Assembly: GCF_030694575.1 (NCBI RefSeq)
Contig: NZ_JAUYUS010000065.1
Coordinates: 1-64,000, forward strand
Length of the DNA stretch: 64,000 nt
Direction of reading: 5' to 3'
DNA from: Parvibaculum sp.
Lineage (GTDB): Bacteria; Pseudomonadota; Alphaproteobacteria; Parvibaculales; Parvibaculaceae
The translations under genes and the position numbers were made by a program. How positions within the stretch are numbered: the stretch's first letter is position 1; every line of letters starts with the position of its first letter. The notes under the pieces were generated by a model. It worked only from the letters and a program-made list of their open reading frames with translations. It made no database searches and had not been told where the DNA came from. Positions 31,965 through 40,102 of the stretch are shown piece after piece.

Positions 31965-32924
31965 TCAGGACAGGCCGATACGGCCCATCGCAAGGAATTT
32001 CTCCCGCCGCACCCGGCGGATGGAGGTGGCGTCGAGCTTCTCGAGGCCCTTGAGTTCCTCGGCGATGGCGTCGCCCGTTTCCTTGATCATCTGATGGCGC
32101 TCGCGATGCGCCCCGCCGATGGGCTCGGGCAGAACACGGTCGACCACGCCCAACTCGTGAAGATGCTGCGCCGTGATCTTCATGGCCGTCGCCGCCTCCT
32201 TCGCCTTGTCGGAGCTGCGCCACAAGATGGACGAAGCCCCTTCCGGAGAAATGACGCTGTAGATCGAATGCTCCAGCATCAGGACCCGGTTGCCGCAGGC
32301 AATGCCGATGGCACCGCCGGACATACCCTCGCCGATGATGACGGAAATGAGCGGCACTCCGAGCGACAGGCAGCGGTCCGTCGAACGCGCGATTGCCTCG
32401 GCGACGCTGCGCTCTTCGCTTTCCATGCCGGGATAGGCGCCCGACGTATCGGCGAGCGTGACCACGGGGATGCCGAAGCGCTCCGCGAGCGTCATCAGCC
32501 GGATCGCCTTGCGGTAACCCTCAGGCCGCGCCATGCCGAAATTATGCTTGATGCGGCTTTGCGTATCCGACCCCTTTTCGTGGCCGATAAACATGACCGA
32601 ACGGCCGCGGAAGCGGCCAAGCCCGCCGACAATGGCCGAATCCTCGCCATAAAGCCGGTCGCCGGCGAGCGGCGTGAAGTCTTCCGCCAGCCTCTCGACA
32701 TAGTCGAGGAAATGCGGCCGCGCCGGATGACGCGCCACCTGCACTTTTTGCCAGGGCGAGAGCGAGGCGTAGGTTTCCTGCAGAAGCTGAGCGGCTTTTT
32801 GCTCCAGCTTCGAAACTTCATCGCCGATGCTGACGGACGGGTCCTCCTGCGCAAGGAGCTTCAACTCCTGCACCTTGCCTTCCAGTTCCGCTATCGGCTT
32901 TTCGAAATCGAGATAGGTATGCAT
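31965..32924 (-). CDS. accA: Acetyl-CoA carboxylase carboxyltransferase subunit alpha
   Basis: 319 residues from ATG 32924 (MHTYLDFEKPIAELEGKV, the invariant family start). Forms the carboxyltransferase with AccD for malonyl-CoA synthesis. Family motifs visible: KVQVARHPARPHFLDYVE, GRSVMFIGHEKG, PEGYRKAIRLM and GEGMSGGAIGIA. The frame is open ~70 codons upstream but that is non-conserved. accD and other acc genes are not in the window. Confidence 0.97.
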   Translation of the reverse strand: MHTYLDFEKPIAELEGKVQELKLLAQEDPSVSIGDEVSKLEQKAAQLLQETYASLSPWQKVQVARHPARPHFLDYVERLAEDFTPLAGDRLYGEDSAIVGGLGRFRGRSVMFIGHEKGSDTQSRIKHNFGMARPEGYRKAIRLMTLAERFGIPVVTLADTSGAYPGMESEERSVAEAIARSTDRCLSLGVPLISVIIGEGMSGGAIGIACGNRVLMLEHSIYSVISPEGASSILWRSSDKAKEAATAMKITAQHLHELGVVDRVLPEPIGGAHRERHQMIKETGDAIAEELKGLEKLDATSIRRVRREKFLAMGRIGLS

Positions 32925-33092
32925 CGCGCTCCGGCAGCTCCCGCCCGGCCGCCTTCGCGGGAACCGGCCAGCGGTCCTCTCGCTGGGACCAGCTATTTTG
33001 CAAGTGCGCGGCACACTGGCCCGGCCCCGCCCGCTTGTCAACCGGGCGCGGTGGAGAGGGTAAATGGCGGAATCCTGCGCCTCTGCGGGGCG

Positions 33093-33118
33093 GTCACAAA
33101 CGCCGCCCCTGCACCGTC
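33093..33118 (+). promoter_or_regulatory. Predicted ECF41-type promoter
   Basis: GTCACA at 33093-33098 and CGTC at 33115-33118 separated by 16 nt. The described ECF41 promoter signature is TGTCACA in the -35 region and CGTC in the -10 region, so this matches except for the first base (G instead of T). It lies 41 nt before the ATG of the first gene of the operon that encodes an ECF41 sigma factor, as expected for autoregulation. Confidence 0.7.
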
Positions 33119-33158
33119 TTTCTGGTGACAAAGCCCTTCGTTCCCGAGGAGAGACAAG

Positions 33159-33584
33159 ATGACCATGACCACCGTTCCGGCCGCCGCGCGAACTCCCTTG
33201 AAAACGGGTGTCCTCGCTCTCTGGGGCCTTTTCTGGCTCGCCGTGGCGCTCTGGATGCTAGGCGACCCGGCGGGCTGGTATGCCGGCGTTGACGGCGTGC
33301 CGAATACCGGCCCCTACAATCCCCACTTCGTCCGCGACATCGGCATGGCCTATCTGACGCTGGCATTGCTTGTTTTTGCAGCCATTCGCTGGCCGGCGCA
33401 GGCCGTGCCGCTCGTCGGGGCGGGCGCGCTTTTCCTCGGTTTGCACGCCGTTCTGCACGTCTGGGACATCGCGGCGGGGCGCCTGCCGGCGGAACACATC
33501 CTGATGGATATGCCCGGCGTCTTCGTTCCCGTCCTCGTCTCGATCTTTCTCACCTGGTGGTGCGCGCCTGCGCGGGCCGCGTGA
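33159..33584 (+). CDS. Small multi-pass membrane protein in ECF41 operon
   Basis: 141 residues, about four hydrophobic helices (about 17-36, 62-79, 82-105, 112-135). GAGGAGAG precedes the ATG. I do not recognise a named family; the look is DoxX-like or a general small membrane protein. First gene of a three-gene operon behind a predicted ECF41 promoter; the next gene starts 17 nt later, so it is probably co-regulated and may be a target or sensor in the same response. Confidence 0.8.
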   Translation: MTMTTVPAAARTPLKTGVLALWGLFWLAVALWMLGDPAGWYAGVDGVPNTGPYNPHFVRDIGMAYLTLALLVFAAIRWPAQAVPLVGAGALFLGLHAVLHVWDIAAGRLPAEHILMDMPGVFVPVLVSIFLTWWCAPARAA

Positions 33585-33601
33585 TTCAAGGAGAAACGCT
33601 T

Positions 33602-34156
33602 ATGCTGAAAGGCATTATTGAACGCATGATCCGCAAACAGGAAATCGCGACTGGCGAAAGCGCCGATTTTCTGCGGGATATGTACGGCGCGGCGCCGGGC
33701 GGTTTCTGGCGCTTTGCCTTGTTCGTGCCCATGAGCCGCTTCCGGCCGGCGCTGCCCCTCGACGCGGCCTGCGCGGTTCGGATTGCCGCCGTCCATGCCG
33801 AAGATTGCGGCCCCTGTCTTCAAACTGTCATAAATCTGTCACTCGCTGCCGGAGCCAGCCCGGAGGTGCTCCGCGCCGCCGTCGCGGAAGACCTCGCGGC
33901 GATGGACGAAAGGACCCGCACCGCGTTCGAATTCGCACGCGCGATCGCGGCACGCGACATCCATGCCGAAGACCTCAGGCCCGTCATCGAACGCTGGTGG
34001 GGCAAAGCGGGGATAACTGAAATCGCCCTCGCCATCGCGTCCACCCGCGTCTTCCCGACGGTCAAGCGCGCGATGGGTTATGCTCAGGCCTGCCAGCGCG
34101 TCGTGATCGAAGGCGAGGAAACGAATGCGCGGCTGAGAGAGGCGGCAGCAGCATGA
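33602..34156 (+). CDS. Carboxymuconolactone decarboxylase / AhpD-like protein (COE partner of ECF41)
   Basis: 184 residues; AAGGAG before the ATG. All-helical CMD/AhpD-like fold with CGPC at 69-72. In AhpD the pair is followed by His (CxxCxxxH); here that position (76) is Val, so the full peroxidase relay is not intact. ECF41 sigma genes are characteristically linked to a carboxymuconolactone decarboxylase, oxidoreductase or epimerase (COE) gene, and this is that partner. Stop overlaps the sigma factor start (ATGA). Confidence 0.88.
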   Translation: MLKGIIERMIRKQEIATGESADFLRDMYGAAPGGFWRFALFVPMSRFRPALPLDAACAVRIAAVHAEDCGPCLQTVINLSLAAGASPEVLRAAVAEDLAAMDERTRTAFEFARAIAARDIHAEDLRPVIERWWGKAGITEIALAIASTRVFPTVKRAMGYAQACQRVVIEGEETNARLREAAAA

Positions 34157-35046
34157 CCGCAACGGCGAAGCCAACCGATACGGACAGGATATTCGAGCGC
34201 CATCGCGGGCGCGCCTTCGCCGTCGCCTACCGCATTCTCGGTTCGGCGTCGGACGCGGAGGACGCGGTGCAGGAGGCCTGGCTTCGCTGGCGCGGCACCG
34301 ACACGGCAGGTATCCGCAATCCCGAAGCCTGGCTCGTGACCACGGTGGCCCGGCTTGCCATCGACCAGCTCCGCACCGCCCGCGCGCGCCGGGAGACCTA
34401 TATCGGACCCTGGCTGCCCGAACCCATCGTCTCGGCCGCGCGCGAAAGCGATCCGACGCCCGAAGACCGGCTCTCGCTCGCCGACGATATCTCGATGGCG
34501 CTGCTTCATGTTCTCGAGCGCCTTGCGCCGGAGGAACGCGCCGCATTCCTGCTGCACGACGCATTCGACTACGACTACGGCGAACTGGCCGCGCTGCTCG
34601 GCAAATCGGAAGCCGCCTGCCGCCAGACGGTGAGCCGCGCAAGACGGCGCGTGCAGGAGACGCATCCGCGCTTCGACACCAGCGCGCGCGAACATGCACG
34701 CCTCGCGGCTGCGTTCAGCGCCGCGATTTCATCCGCCGATCCGCAGGCGCTGATCGCGTGCTTTACCGAGGACGTCGTTTTCTATTCCGATGGCGGCGGC
34801 AAGGCGATCGCAGCGCTCAACCCCATCCATGGCGCCGACCACGTGATGCGTTTCTTCTTCGGCATACTGAAAAAGAGACCCGAGGCGCTCAACGCCCGGC
34901 CGGCTCTGGTCAACGGATTGCCGGGCTTCGTCATGACGGAGGGCGAGACGATACACTCGACGCTTGGTTTCGCCATCACCGGCGGAAAGATTTCCGCGCT
35001 CTACATGATGCGCAATCCCGACAAGCTCGGGCGCGTCGAACTCTAG
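34153..35046 (+). CDS. ECF41-family RNA polymerase sigma factor (SigJ-like) with SnoaL-type C-terminal domain
   Basis: 297 residues. Sigma-70 region 2 (about 12-80), linker with the WLPEP motif at 87-91, region 4 (about 110-168), then a SnoaL-like extension (about 180-295) carrying DGGGK at 213-217 and NPDKL at 288-292. These three motifs are the published hallmarks of ECF41, whose C-terminal extension takes the place of an anti-sigma factor and tunes activity. Start overlaps the COE gene stop. No separate anti-sigma gene nearby, as expected for this group. Confidence 0.95.
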   Translation: MTATAKPTDTDRIFERHRGRAFAVAYRILGSASDAEDAVQEAWLRWRGTDTAGIRNPEAWLVTTVARLAIDQLRTARARRETYIGPWLPEPIVSAARESDPTPEDRLSLADDISMALLHVLERLAPEERAAFLLHDAFDYDYGELAALLGKSEAACRQTVSRARRRVQETHPRFDTSAREHARLAAAFSAAISSADPQALIACFTEDVVFYSDGGGKAIAALNPIHGADHVMRFFFGILKKRPEALNARPALVNGLPGFVMTEGETIHSTLGFAITGGKISALYMMRNPDKLGRVEL

Positions 35047-35053
35047 AGCAGGG

Positions 35054-36022
35054 TCAGGACGCCTTGCCCTTCTTCGCGAGCGGGTGATGCGTCTGCACCA
35101 GCTCCTTAAGCCGCTCGTCCAGCACATGCGTGTAAATCTGCGTGGTCGAGATGTCGGCATGGCCGAGCATCTGCTGTACGGCGCGCAGATCGGCGCCGTT
35201 GGCGAGGAGATGGCTCGCAAATGCGTGGCGCAGCGTATGCGGCGACACGCGCGTCGCATCGAGACCTGCCGCCACGGCGAGATCCTTCAACAACTGCGCG
35301 AAACGGTGGCGCGTGAGATGCCCCTGCCGGCCGCGCGACGGAAAGAGCCAGGGCGACACCTGCTCGCCGAGGCGCATCGAGCGGAGCGGCAGATAGGCGT
35401 CGATCGCGGCGCGGGCGGTTTCGGAAAGCGGCACCAGCCGCTCGCGCCCGCCCTTGCCGCTGACGGCGAGAAAACGCTCCTGCCCCCGCACGGCCGAAAG
35501 CGGCAGCCCGACAAGCTCCGAGACGCGGAGGCCGGTGGCGTAGAGAACTTCCATGAGGCAGACGAGACGCGCGCGCTTGTAGGCGAGCACGGCTTCTTCC
35601 TGGGTGCGGCCGTCTTCCGCGCGCTGCGCGGCGGAGAGAAGCGCATCGACCTCTTCGACCGTCAGCGTCTTCGGCAAGGGCCGCGCGCGGCGCGGACCCT
35701 CGATGGAACCGCAGGGATCGTCGGGACGAATGCCCTCGGCGAACAGGAAACCGTGAAATTGGCGAATGGCGGAGAGACGCCGCGCCGCCGTCGAGGCGGA
35801 CAGCCCCTGCTCGGAGAGGCTTTCCAGATAATTGCGCACATCGCTTGCTGAGGCTTGAACAAGACTGCGGCCATGCGAGGAGAGAAAGCCGGAAAAATCC
35901 TTCAGATCGCGTTCATAGGCGTCGAGCGTATTGCGGGCAGCGCCGCGCTCCGCGCTCAGCATTTCAAGAAAGGCTTCGAGATGATGCCCGCGCTCCTGAG
36001 ACTCTTTCGACATGTAACTCAC
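35054..36022 (-). CDS. xerD: Site-specific tyrosine recombinase XerD
   Basis: 322 residues. SAM-like N-terminal core-binding domain (about 12-100), catalytic domain with Arg in ATGLRVSEL, HTLRHAFASHLL and final Tyr in TQIYTHV, all tyrosine-recombinase residues in place. Works with XerC at dif to resolve chromosome dimers. Chosen start MSYMSKESQ; a Met three codons in is equally possible. Last gene of a run with the secreted repeat-like protein (7 nt upstream); convergent with the sigma factor gene (7 nt). Confidence 0.93.
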   Translation of the reverse strand: MSYMSKESQERGHHLEAFLEMLSAERGAARNTLDAYERDLKDFSGFLSSHGRSLVQASASDVRNYLESLSEQGLSASTAARRLSAIRQFHGFLFAEGIRPDDPCGSIEGPRRARPLPKTLTVEEVDALLSAAQRAEDGRTQEEAVLAYKRARLVCLMEVLYATGLRVSELVGLPLSAVRGQERFLAVSGKGGRERLVPLSETARAAIDAYLPLRSMRLGEQVSPWLFPSRGRQGHLTRHRFAQLLKDLAVAAGLDATRVSPHTLRHAFASHLLANGADLRAVQQMLGHADISTTQIYTHVLDERLKELVQTHHPLAKKGKAS

Positions 36023-36029
36023 CCTTTAC

Positions 36030-37997
36030 TCAACCGCGACCGGCAGTGCTCCGCGCCAACAGCGCTTCAAGCGCGAGGTGCCGTGCGTCGTTTTCCAGAT
36101 TGACAGCTTTGAGCGCGGCAACGGCCTGCGCCGCCGCTCTCGGATGAACCGCCCCCGGACCGGCCTCGCCGATCGCATCGAGCGTCAGCATGACCGTTTC
36201 GCCGACCGCGCCGTTCCGCCCGGCGGCCTGCAAATTGTTGAGAACCGCCTCGGAGGGCACCGCACCGCCGAGAGCTCCACGCGCATCGAGCAGCGCTTCC
36301 CACACCGCCGGCGTCAACTGGAACCCGAGAGCGTCGAGCAGCATCGACTCCGATGCCGCGTAGACCTGCGTCGCTTTCACACCCGATTTGAGGTCGGCGA
36401 TGATCTCCGCCGACACGGCCTGGGTGTCGAATGCCTGCGGCGACCCGCCGGCCACCCGCATGAGACCGCTGAGTTCGCGTGCATCGCGGCCGATCGTCTG
36501 GCCGCCGGAAGTCATCAGCGAGAACCATGCCTGTGCCTTGGTGCGCTCGCCGATCGCAAGGAAGGCGCGCGTCGCGGCGGGTGCAAGCGGCCGCAGCGCA
36601 TCGGACGGCGTCAGGCTCTCCAGTTCGGAATAAAGCGCCTCGACGGTCGGGTAATAGAGGCCCGCGGATTCGGCCGTCGCGAAGGCAAGCTTGAAAAGCT
36701 GGATACGCTCATCCGCCGCAACCGCCGCGCCGATGGCCTGATAGATCATCGCGCGCCGGAGCGGGGAGGCTTCGGGAATATCCGAGGTCAGAAGCCCCGC
36801 CATCTGTTCCGGCGTGAATTCCGGCTTGCTGTAATAGGCTGCCAGCTCCCTGCCCGGAATGAGGCCATAGGCCGCCGCGCGCTCGGCGGCGGCGACTTTC
36901 ATCCGGTCGGGCACGGAGGGATCGGCGAGGAGACCCGGCAACAGGGCCGGCTCCGCAATCTCGACCGCATTGGCCGGCAAGTCGCGTTTGGCCAGCCTGT
37001 AGAAGGACGCATCGACAATGCCGAGCCTGTTCGGCTCGGGCGCGCGCAGCACGATACCGGCAGCAGCCTCCCCCGCAAGCGAATAGAAAAGCGGGTCGTC
37101 GAACCCTTCCTCGCGCGCGAGATCGACCGTGAGGCTCGCGATCTCGGGATTGCCCGCCGATATCTGGCAATAGGTACTGAGCTTCACCGTGAAGGCGGCC
37201 ATCTCGTCATGGGCCGGATCGTTGCCGGGAGGAATATCTTTCAAGGCATCGCAGGCGAGCCTGTCGTCGCCTTCCGCAAGCGCCGCCCGCGCGATGCCGG
37301 CCGCGACGGCGGGCGGTCTTTCGTTGCCTGCCGCCTTGCCGAGTTCGAGCGCCGCTTCCGTTTGGCCGGCCGCAACCAGCCGGTTGAGCCGCGTCGCCAT
37401 GAGCGAAGTCCCGCCGCCGGCTCCTTCAGGCGGCTGCGCGCCCGTGAGAAGGAGGCGCCGCGCGAGATCGTTCATGACCGGCGAGCGCGTCGCGACGGGC
37501 AGGCGTGCAAGATACTGGTCGATATCGGCACGCGACGCGCCCTGCCACATCGAGGGGCCGAAACCGCCCTCCTGCTGGCTGAGCATGCCCGTGCTCGCCG
37601 CATCGACGCCGGAGAGCGAACCGATCTCGATACCGGAATTGGCGCTGCCGGGAATGGCGCTCAGGGTGCGGACGGCCGGTTCCGTCGCGCGCTGCCCGGC
37701 AGGAAAGAACCGGGAGGGGCCGGAAGGTGCCTCTTCGGGCTGCGCGGATGAGGGATTGGCCGCGCCATAGCCGGGCGGCACGATGCTCTGGGGACCGCTC
37801 GCCGCGCCCTGGGCGCCGGCAGGGGACGGCTGCGCCAGCGACGCCGGCACGGGGCCGGCCGGGCGTGCGCCCTCGGGCGCCTGCAGCACATTTGCTTCCT
37901 GTGCGAAAGCGCCGCCGGCGGTCAGGGAAATCGAAGCGATAAGCGCGAAGCCGGCGGCAAGCGGCCGCCGCCCCGACTTAACGCGAGAACTGGTCAT
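36030..37997 (-). CDS. Large exported alpha-helical protein of unknown function
   Basis: 655 residues from ATG 37997. Sec-type signal peptide (LAAGFALIASISLTAGGAFAQ), then a Pro/Ala/Gly-rich low-complexity stretch (about 35-110) and a long Ala/Leu-rich region (about 150-650) of short helices (ERAAAYGLIPGRELAAYY and similar), resembling an alpha-solenoid or TPR-like scaffold. I recognise no catalytic motif. Its start overlaps the stop of the small membrane protein by 20 nt, and it is followed 7 nt later by xerD, so the three may form one operon. Confidence 0.82.
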   Translation of the reverse strand: MTSSRVKSGRRPLAAGFALIASISLTAGGAFAQEANVLQAPEGARPAGPVPASLAQPSPAGAQGAASGPQSIVPPGYGAANPSSAQPEEAPSGPSRFFPAGQRATEPAVRTLSAIPGSANSGIEIGSLSGVDAASTGMLSQQEGGFGPSMWQGASRADIDQYLARLPVATRSPVMNDLARRLLLTGAQPPEGAGGGTSLMATRLNRLVAAGQTEAALELGKAAGNERPPAVAAGIARAALAEGDDRLACDALKDIPPGNDPAHDEMAAFTVKLSTYCQISAGNPEIASLTVDLAREEGFDDPLFYSLAGEAAAGIVLRAPEPNRLGIVDASFYRLAKRDLPANAVEIAEPALLPGLLADPSVPDRMKVAAAERAAAYGLIPGRELAAYYSKPEFTPEQMAGLLTSDIPEASPLRRAMIYQAIGAAVAADERIQLFKLAFATAESAGLYYPTVEALYSELESLTPSDALRPLAPAATRAFLAIGERTKAQAWFSLMTSGGQTIGRDARELSGLMRVAGGSPQAFDTQAVSAEIIADLKSGVKATQVYAASESMLLDALGFQLTPAVWEALLDARGALGGAVPSEAVLNNLQAAGRNGAVGETVMLTLDAIGEAGPGAVHPRAAAQAVAALKAVNLENDARHLALEALLARSTAGRG

Positions 37998-38121
37998 TCG
38001 GGAGAACCTTCTCCACAGTCTGCACCTCCGGCGCGACCGCCTGGTCCAGATAAAAAAGCCCGCCCGCGAACACCGCCACAAGGATGACGACAACGACGAG
38101 AAAGCTGGTAGCACGGCTCAT
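37978..38121 (-). CDS. Tiny single-pass membrane protein upstream of the exported protein
   Basis: 46 or 47 residues from ATG 38121 (GGAAGAATC just upstream; family-length alternatives upstream look unlikely). One strong membrane helix (FLVVVVILVAVFAGGLFYL) followed by a short polar tail ending NDQFSR. Its 3' end overlaps the start of the 655-residue exported protein by 20 nt, which points to translational coupling. No known family recognised. Confidence 0.7.
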   Translation of the reverse strand: MSRATSFLVVVVILVAVFAGGLFYLDQAVAPEVQTVEKVLPNDQFSR

Positions 38122-38363
38122 GATTCTTCCTTCTTCTGGACCTGAGCGGCCCTTCGGGTTCATGCCGCCGGGACAGCCCTTCAGCCTTAGGACCCGGTTG
38201 CGGCGAAATTTGGGCGCGACGGACCCGCCGGAAAGCCTTATCTACTGCGCCAGCCGGGCTGCAACCGTGTTAACAATCGTCTAGGATGCGCGTTTCCGGG
38301 CAGACATACGGCCGGGAGATTACATCAGCAAGGTTAAGGCCGCCAAAACGCGGCCGAAAGAGG

Positions 38364-38990
38364 ATGACGAGCGAGAACGGACAGTTCAGAAAGGCCGGCC
38401 CGGAGGCAGGCGAGTTGCTCGAGCCGGTGCCTCTGGCCGAACGCTCGGTCGTGCTGGTGGGACTCATGGGCGCCGGAAAGACGACCGTCGGCCGGCGCCT
38501 CGCGCGCCGTCTGGACCTTGCCTTCGTGGATGCCGATGCCGAAATAGAACAGGCGGCGGGCGAAACCATACCCGAGATTTTCGAGCGCCACGGCGAGCCG
38601 GCCTTCCGCGCGGGAGAGCGCCGGGTCATTGCCCGGCTGCTGGCCGGCGCGCCGCAGGTACTGGCGACGGGCGGCGGCGCCTTCATGGACCCGACGACGC
38701 GCGCGAATGTAAAAGCCCGCGGCATCTCGATCTGGCTGAAGGCGGATCTCGACGTGCTCGTCAGGCGCGTCGGCAAGCGCGGCGACCGGCCGCTGCTCCA
38801 GACGGGCGATATAAAGGCGACGATGAAACGGCTGATGGACGAGCGCTATCCGGTCTATGCCGAAGCCGACATCGTGATCGAAAGCCTCGAGGGGCCGCAT
38901 GAGGCGGTCGTCGAGACCATTCTCGAAAAGCTGGAGGAGTTCCGCGCCGAACACGCGGAACATGCACATGCCGGACCCGCACATGACTGA
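38364..38990 (+). CDS. aroK: Shikimate kinase
   Basis: Phosphorylates shikimate in aromatic amino acid synthesis. 208 residues from ATG 38364; in-frame ATG 38286 would add 26 residues of non-conserved sequence. P-loop GLMGAGKTTVG, shikimate-binding GGGAFMDP segment, RPLL lid region and the ERYPVYAEAD motif are present. The C-terminal tail is His/Ala/Glu-rich. Overlaps aroB, the standard aroKB pair. Confidence 0.95.
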   Translation: MTSENGQFRKAGPEAGELLEPVPLAERSVVLVGLMGAGKTTVGRRLARRLDLAFVDADAEIEQAAGETIPEIFERHGEPAFRAGERRVIARLLAGAPQVLATGGGAFMDPTTRANVKARGISIWLKADLDVLVRRVGKRGDRPLLQTGDIKATMKRLMDERYPVYAEADIVIESLEGPHEAVVETILEKLEEFRAEHAEHAHAGPAHD

Positions 38991-40101
38991 CGCCACCCGG
39001 AAAGTTACCGTCGCTCTCGGCGACCGCGCCTACGACATTCTGGTCGGTCCCGGCCTCATCGCGGGCGCCGGCGCGCATCTGAAGCCGTTGCTGCGGCGCA
39101 TGCGCGTCGCCATCGTGACCGACGAGACGGTGGCAAAGCTTCACCTGCCCGCTCTCGAGAAAAGCCTCGATGCCGCGGGCATCCGGCACTCCTCGATCAA
39201 GCTGCCGGCGGGCGAAAGCACGAAATCCTTCGCGCAGCTCGAGAAGCTGACCGAATGGCTGCTCGGCGAGGGAATCGAGCGCGGCGACCTCGTGATCGCG
39301 CTGGGCGGCGGCGTCATCGGCGACCTCACGGGCTTCGCCGCATCGATCCTGCGGCGCGGCGTCGATTTCGCGCAGATCCCGACGACGCTTCTCTCGCAGG
39401 TCGACAGTTCCGTGGGCGGCAAGACCGGCATCAACACGAAGCACGGCAAGAACCTCGCGGGGGCCTTTCATCAACCGCGCCTCGTGCTCGCCGATACGGA
39501 CGCGCTTGCGACGCTGCCGATGCGCGAATTCCTCGCCGGATACGCCGAAGTCGTCAAATACGGGCTTATCGGCGACCGGGATTTCTTCGACTGGCTCGAA
39601 GCCAGTATCGACCGGCTGAAGGAAGGCGACGTCGAAACGCGCATTCAGGCCATCGTCAAAAGCTGTCAGGCGAAGGCCGCGACCGTTGCCGCCGACGAGC
39701 GGGAAAGCGGCGTGCGTGCGCTTCTCAATCTCGGTCACACGTTCGGCCATGCGCTGGAAGCGGCGACCGGATTTTCGAACCGTCTCGTGCATGGCGAGGG
39801 GGTGTCGGTCGGCATGGCGCTCGCGTTCGAATTGTCGGCGCGGCTCGGCTTCTGTTCCGGGCAGGACGCGGCGCGCGTGCGCAGCCATCTCGCACGGGCG
39901 GGCCTGCCCTGCCGTCTCGCCGACGTGCCGGGGACGCTTCCCGATGCGGAGGGCTTGATCGCGCTGATGGGGCAGGACAAGAAAGTGGTCGACGGCAAGC
40001 TCACCTTCATTCTCGCCCGCGGTATCGGCGAGGCCTTCATCACGCGCGATGTCGACCCCGACAAGCTGCGCGCGCTGCTGCGGGAAAGGGAACCCGCCTG
40101 A
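38983..40101 (+). CDS. aroB: 3-dehydroquinate synthase
   Basis: Makes 3-dehydroquinate from DAHP using NAD and a metal. 372 residues from ATG 38983 (alternatives 38962 and 38968 are in frame). Motifs GGGVIGDLTGFAASILRRG, PTTLLSQVDSSVGGKTGIN and the LNLGHTFGHALE zinc site are intact. Its start lies inside the aroK 3' end, so translation is coupled. The corC-like gene begins one nucleotide after its stop. Confidence 0.97.
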   Translation: MTDATRKVTVALGDRAYDILVGPGLIAGAGAHLKPLLRRMRVAIVTDETVAKLHLPALEKSLDAAGIRHSSIKLPAGESTKSFAQLEKLTEWLLGEGIERGDLVIALGGGVIGDLTGFAASILRRGVDFAQIPTTLLSQVDSSVGGKTGINTKHGKNLAGAFHQPRLVLADTDALATLPMREFLAGYAEVVKYGLIGDRDFFDWLEASIDRLKEGDVETRIQAIVKSCQAKAATVAADERESGVRALLNLGHTFGHALEAATGFSNRLVHGEGVSVGMALAFELSARLGFCSGQDAARVRSHLARAGLPCRLADVPGTLPDAEGLIALMGQDKKVVDGKLTFILARGIGEAFITRDVDPDKLRALLREREPA

Positions 40102-40102
40102 C

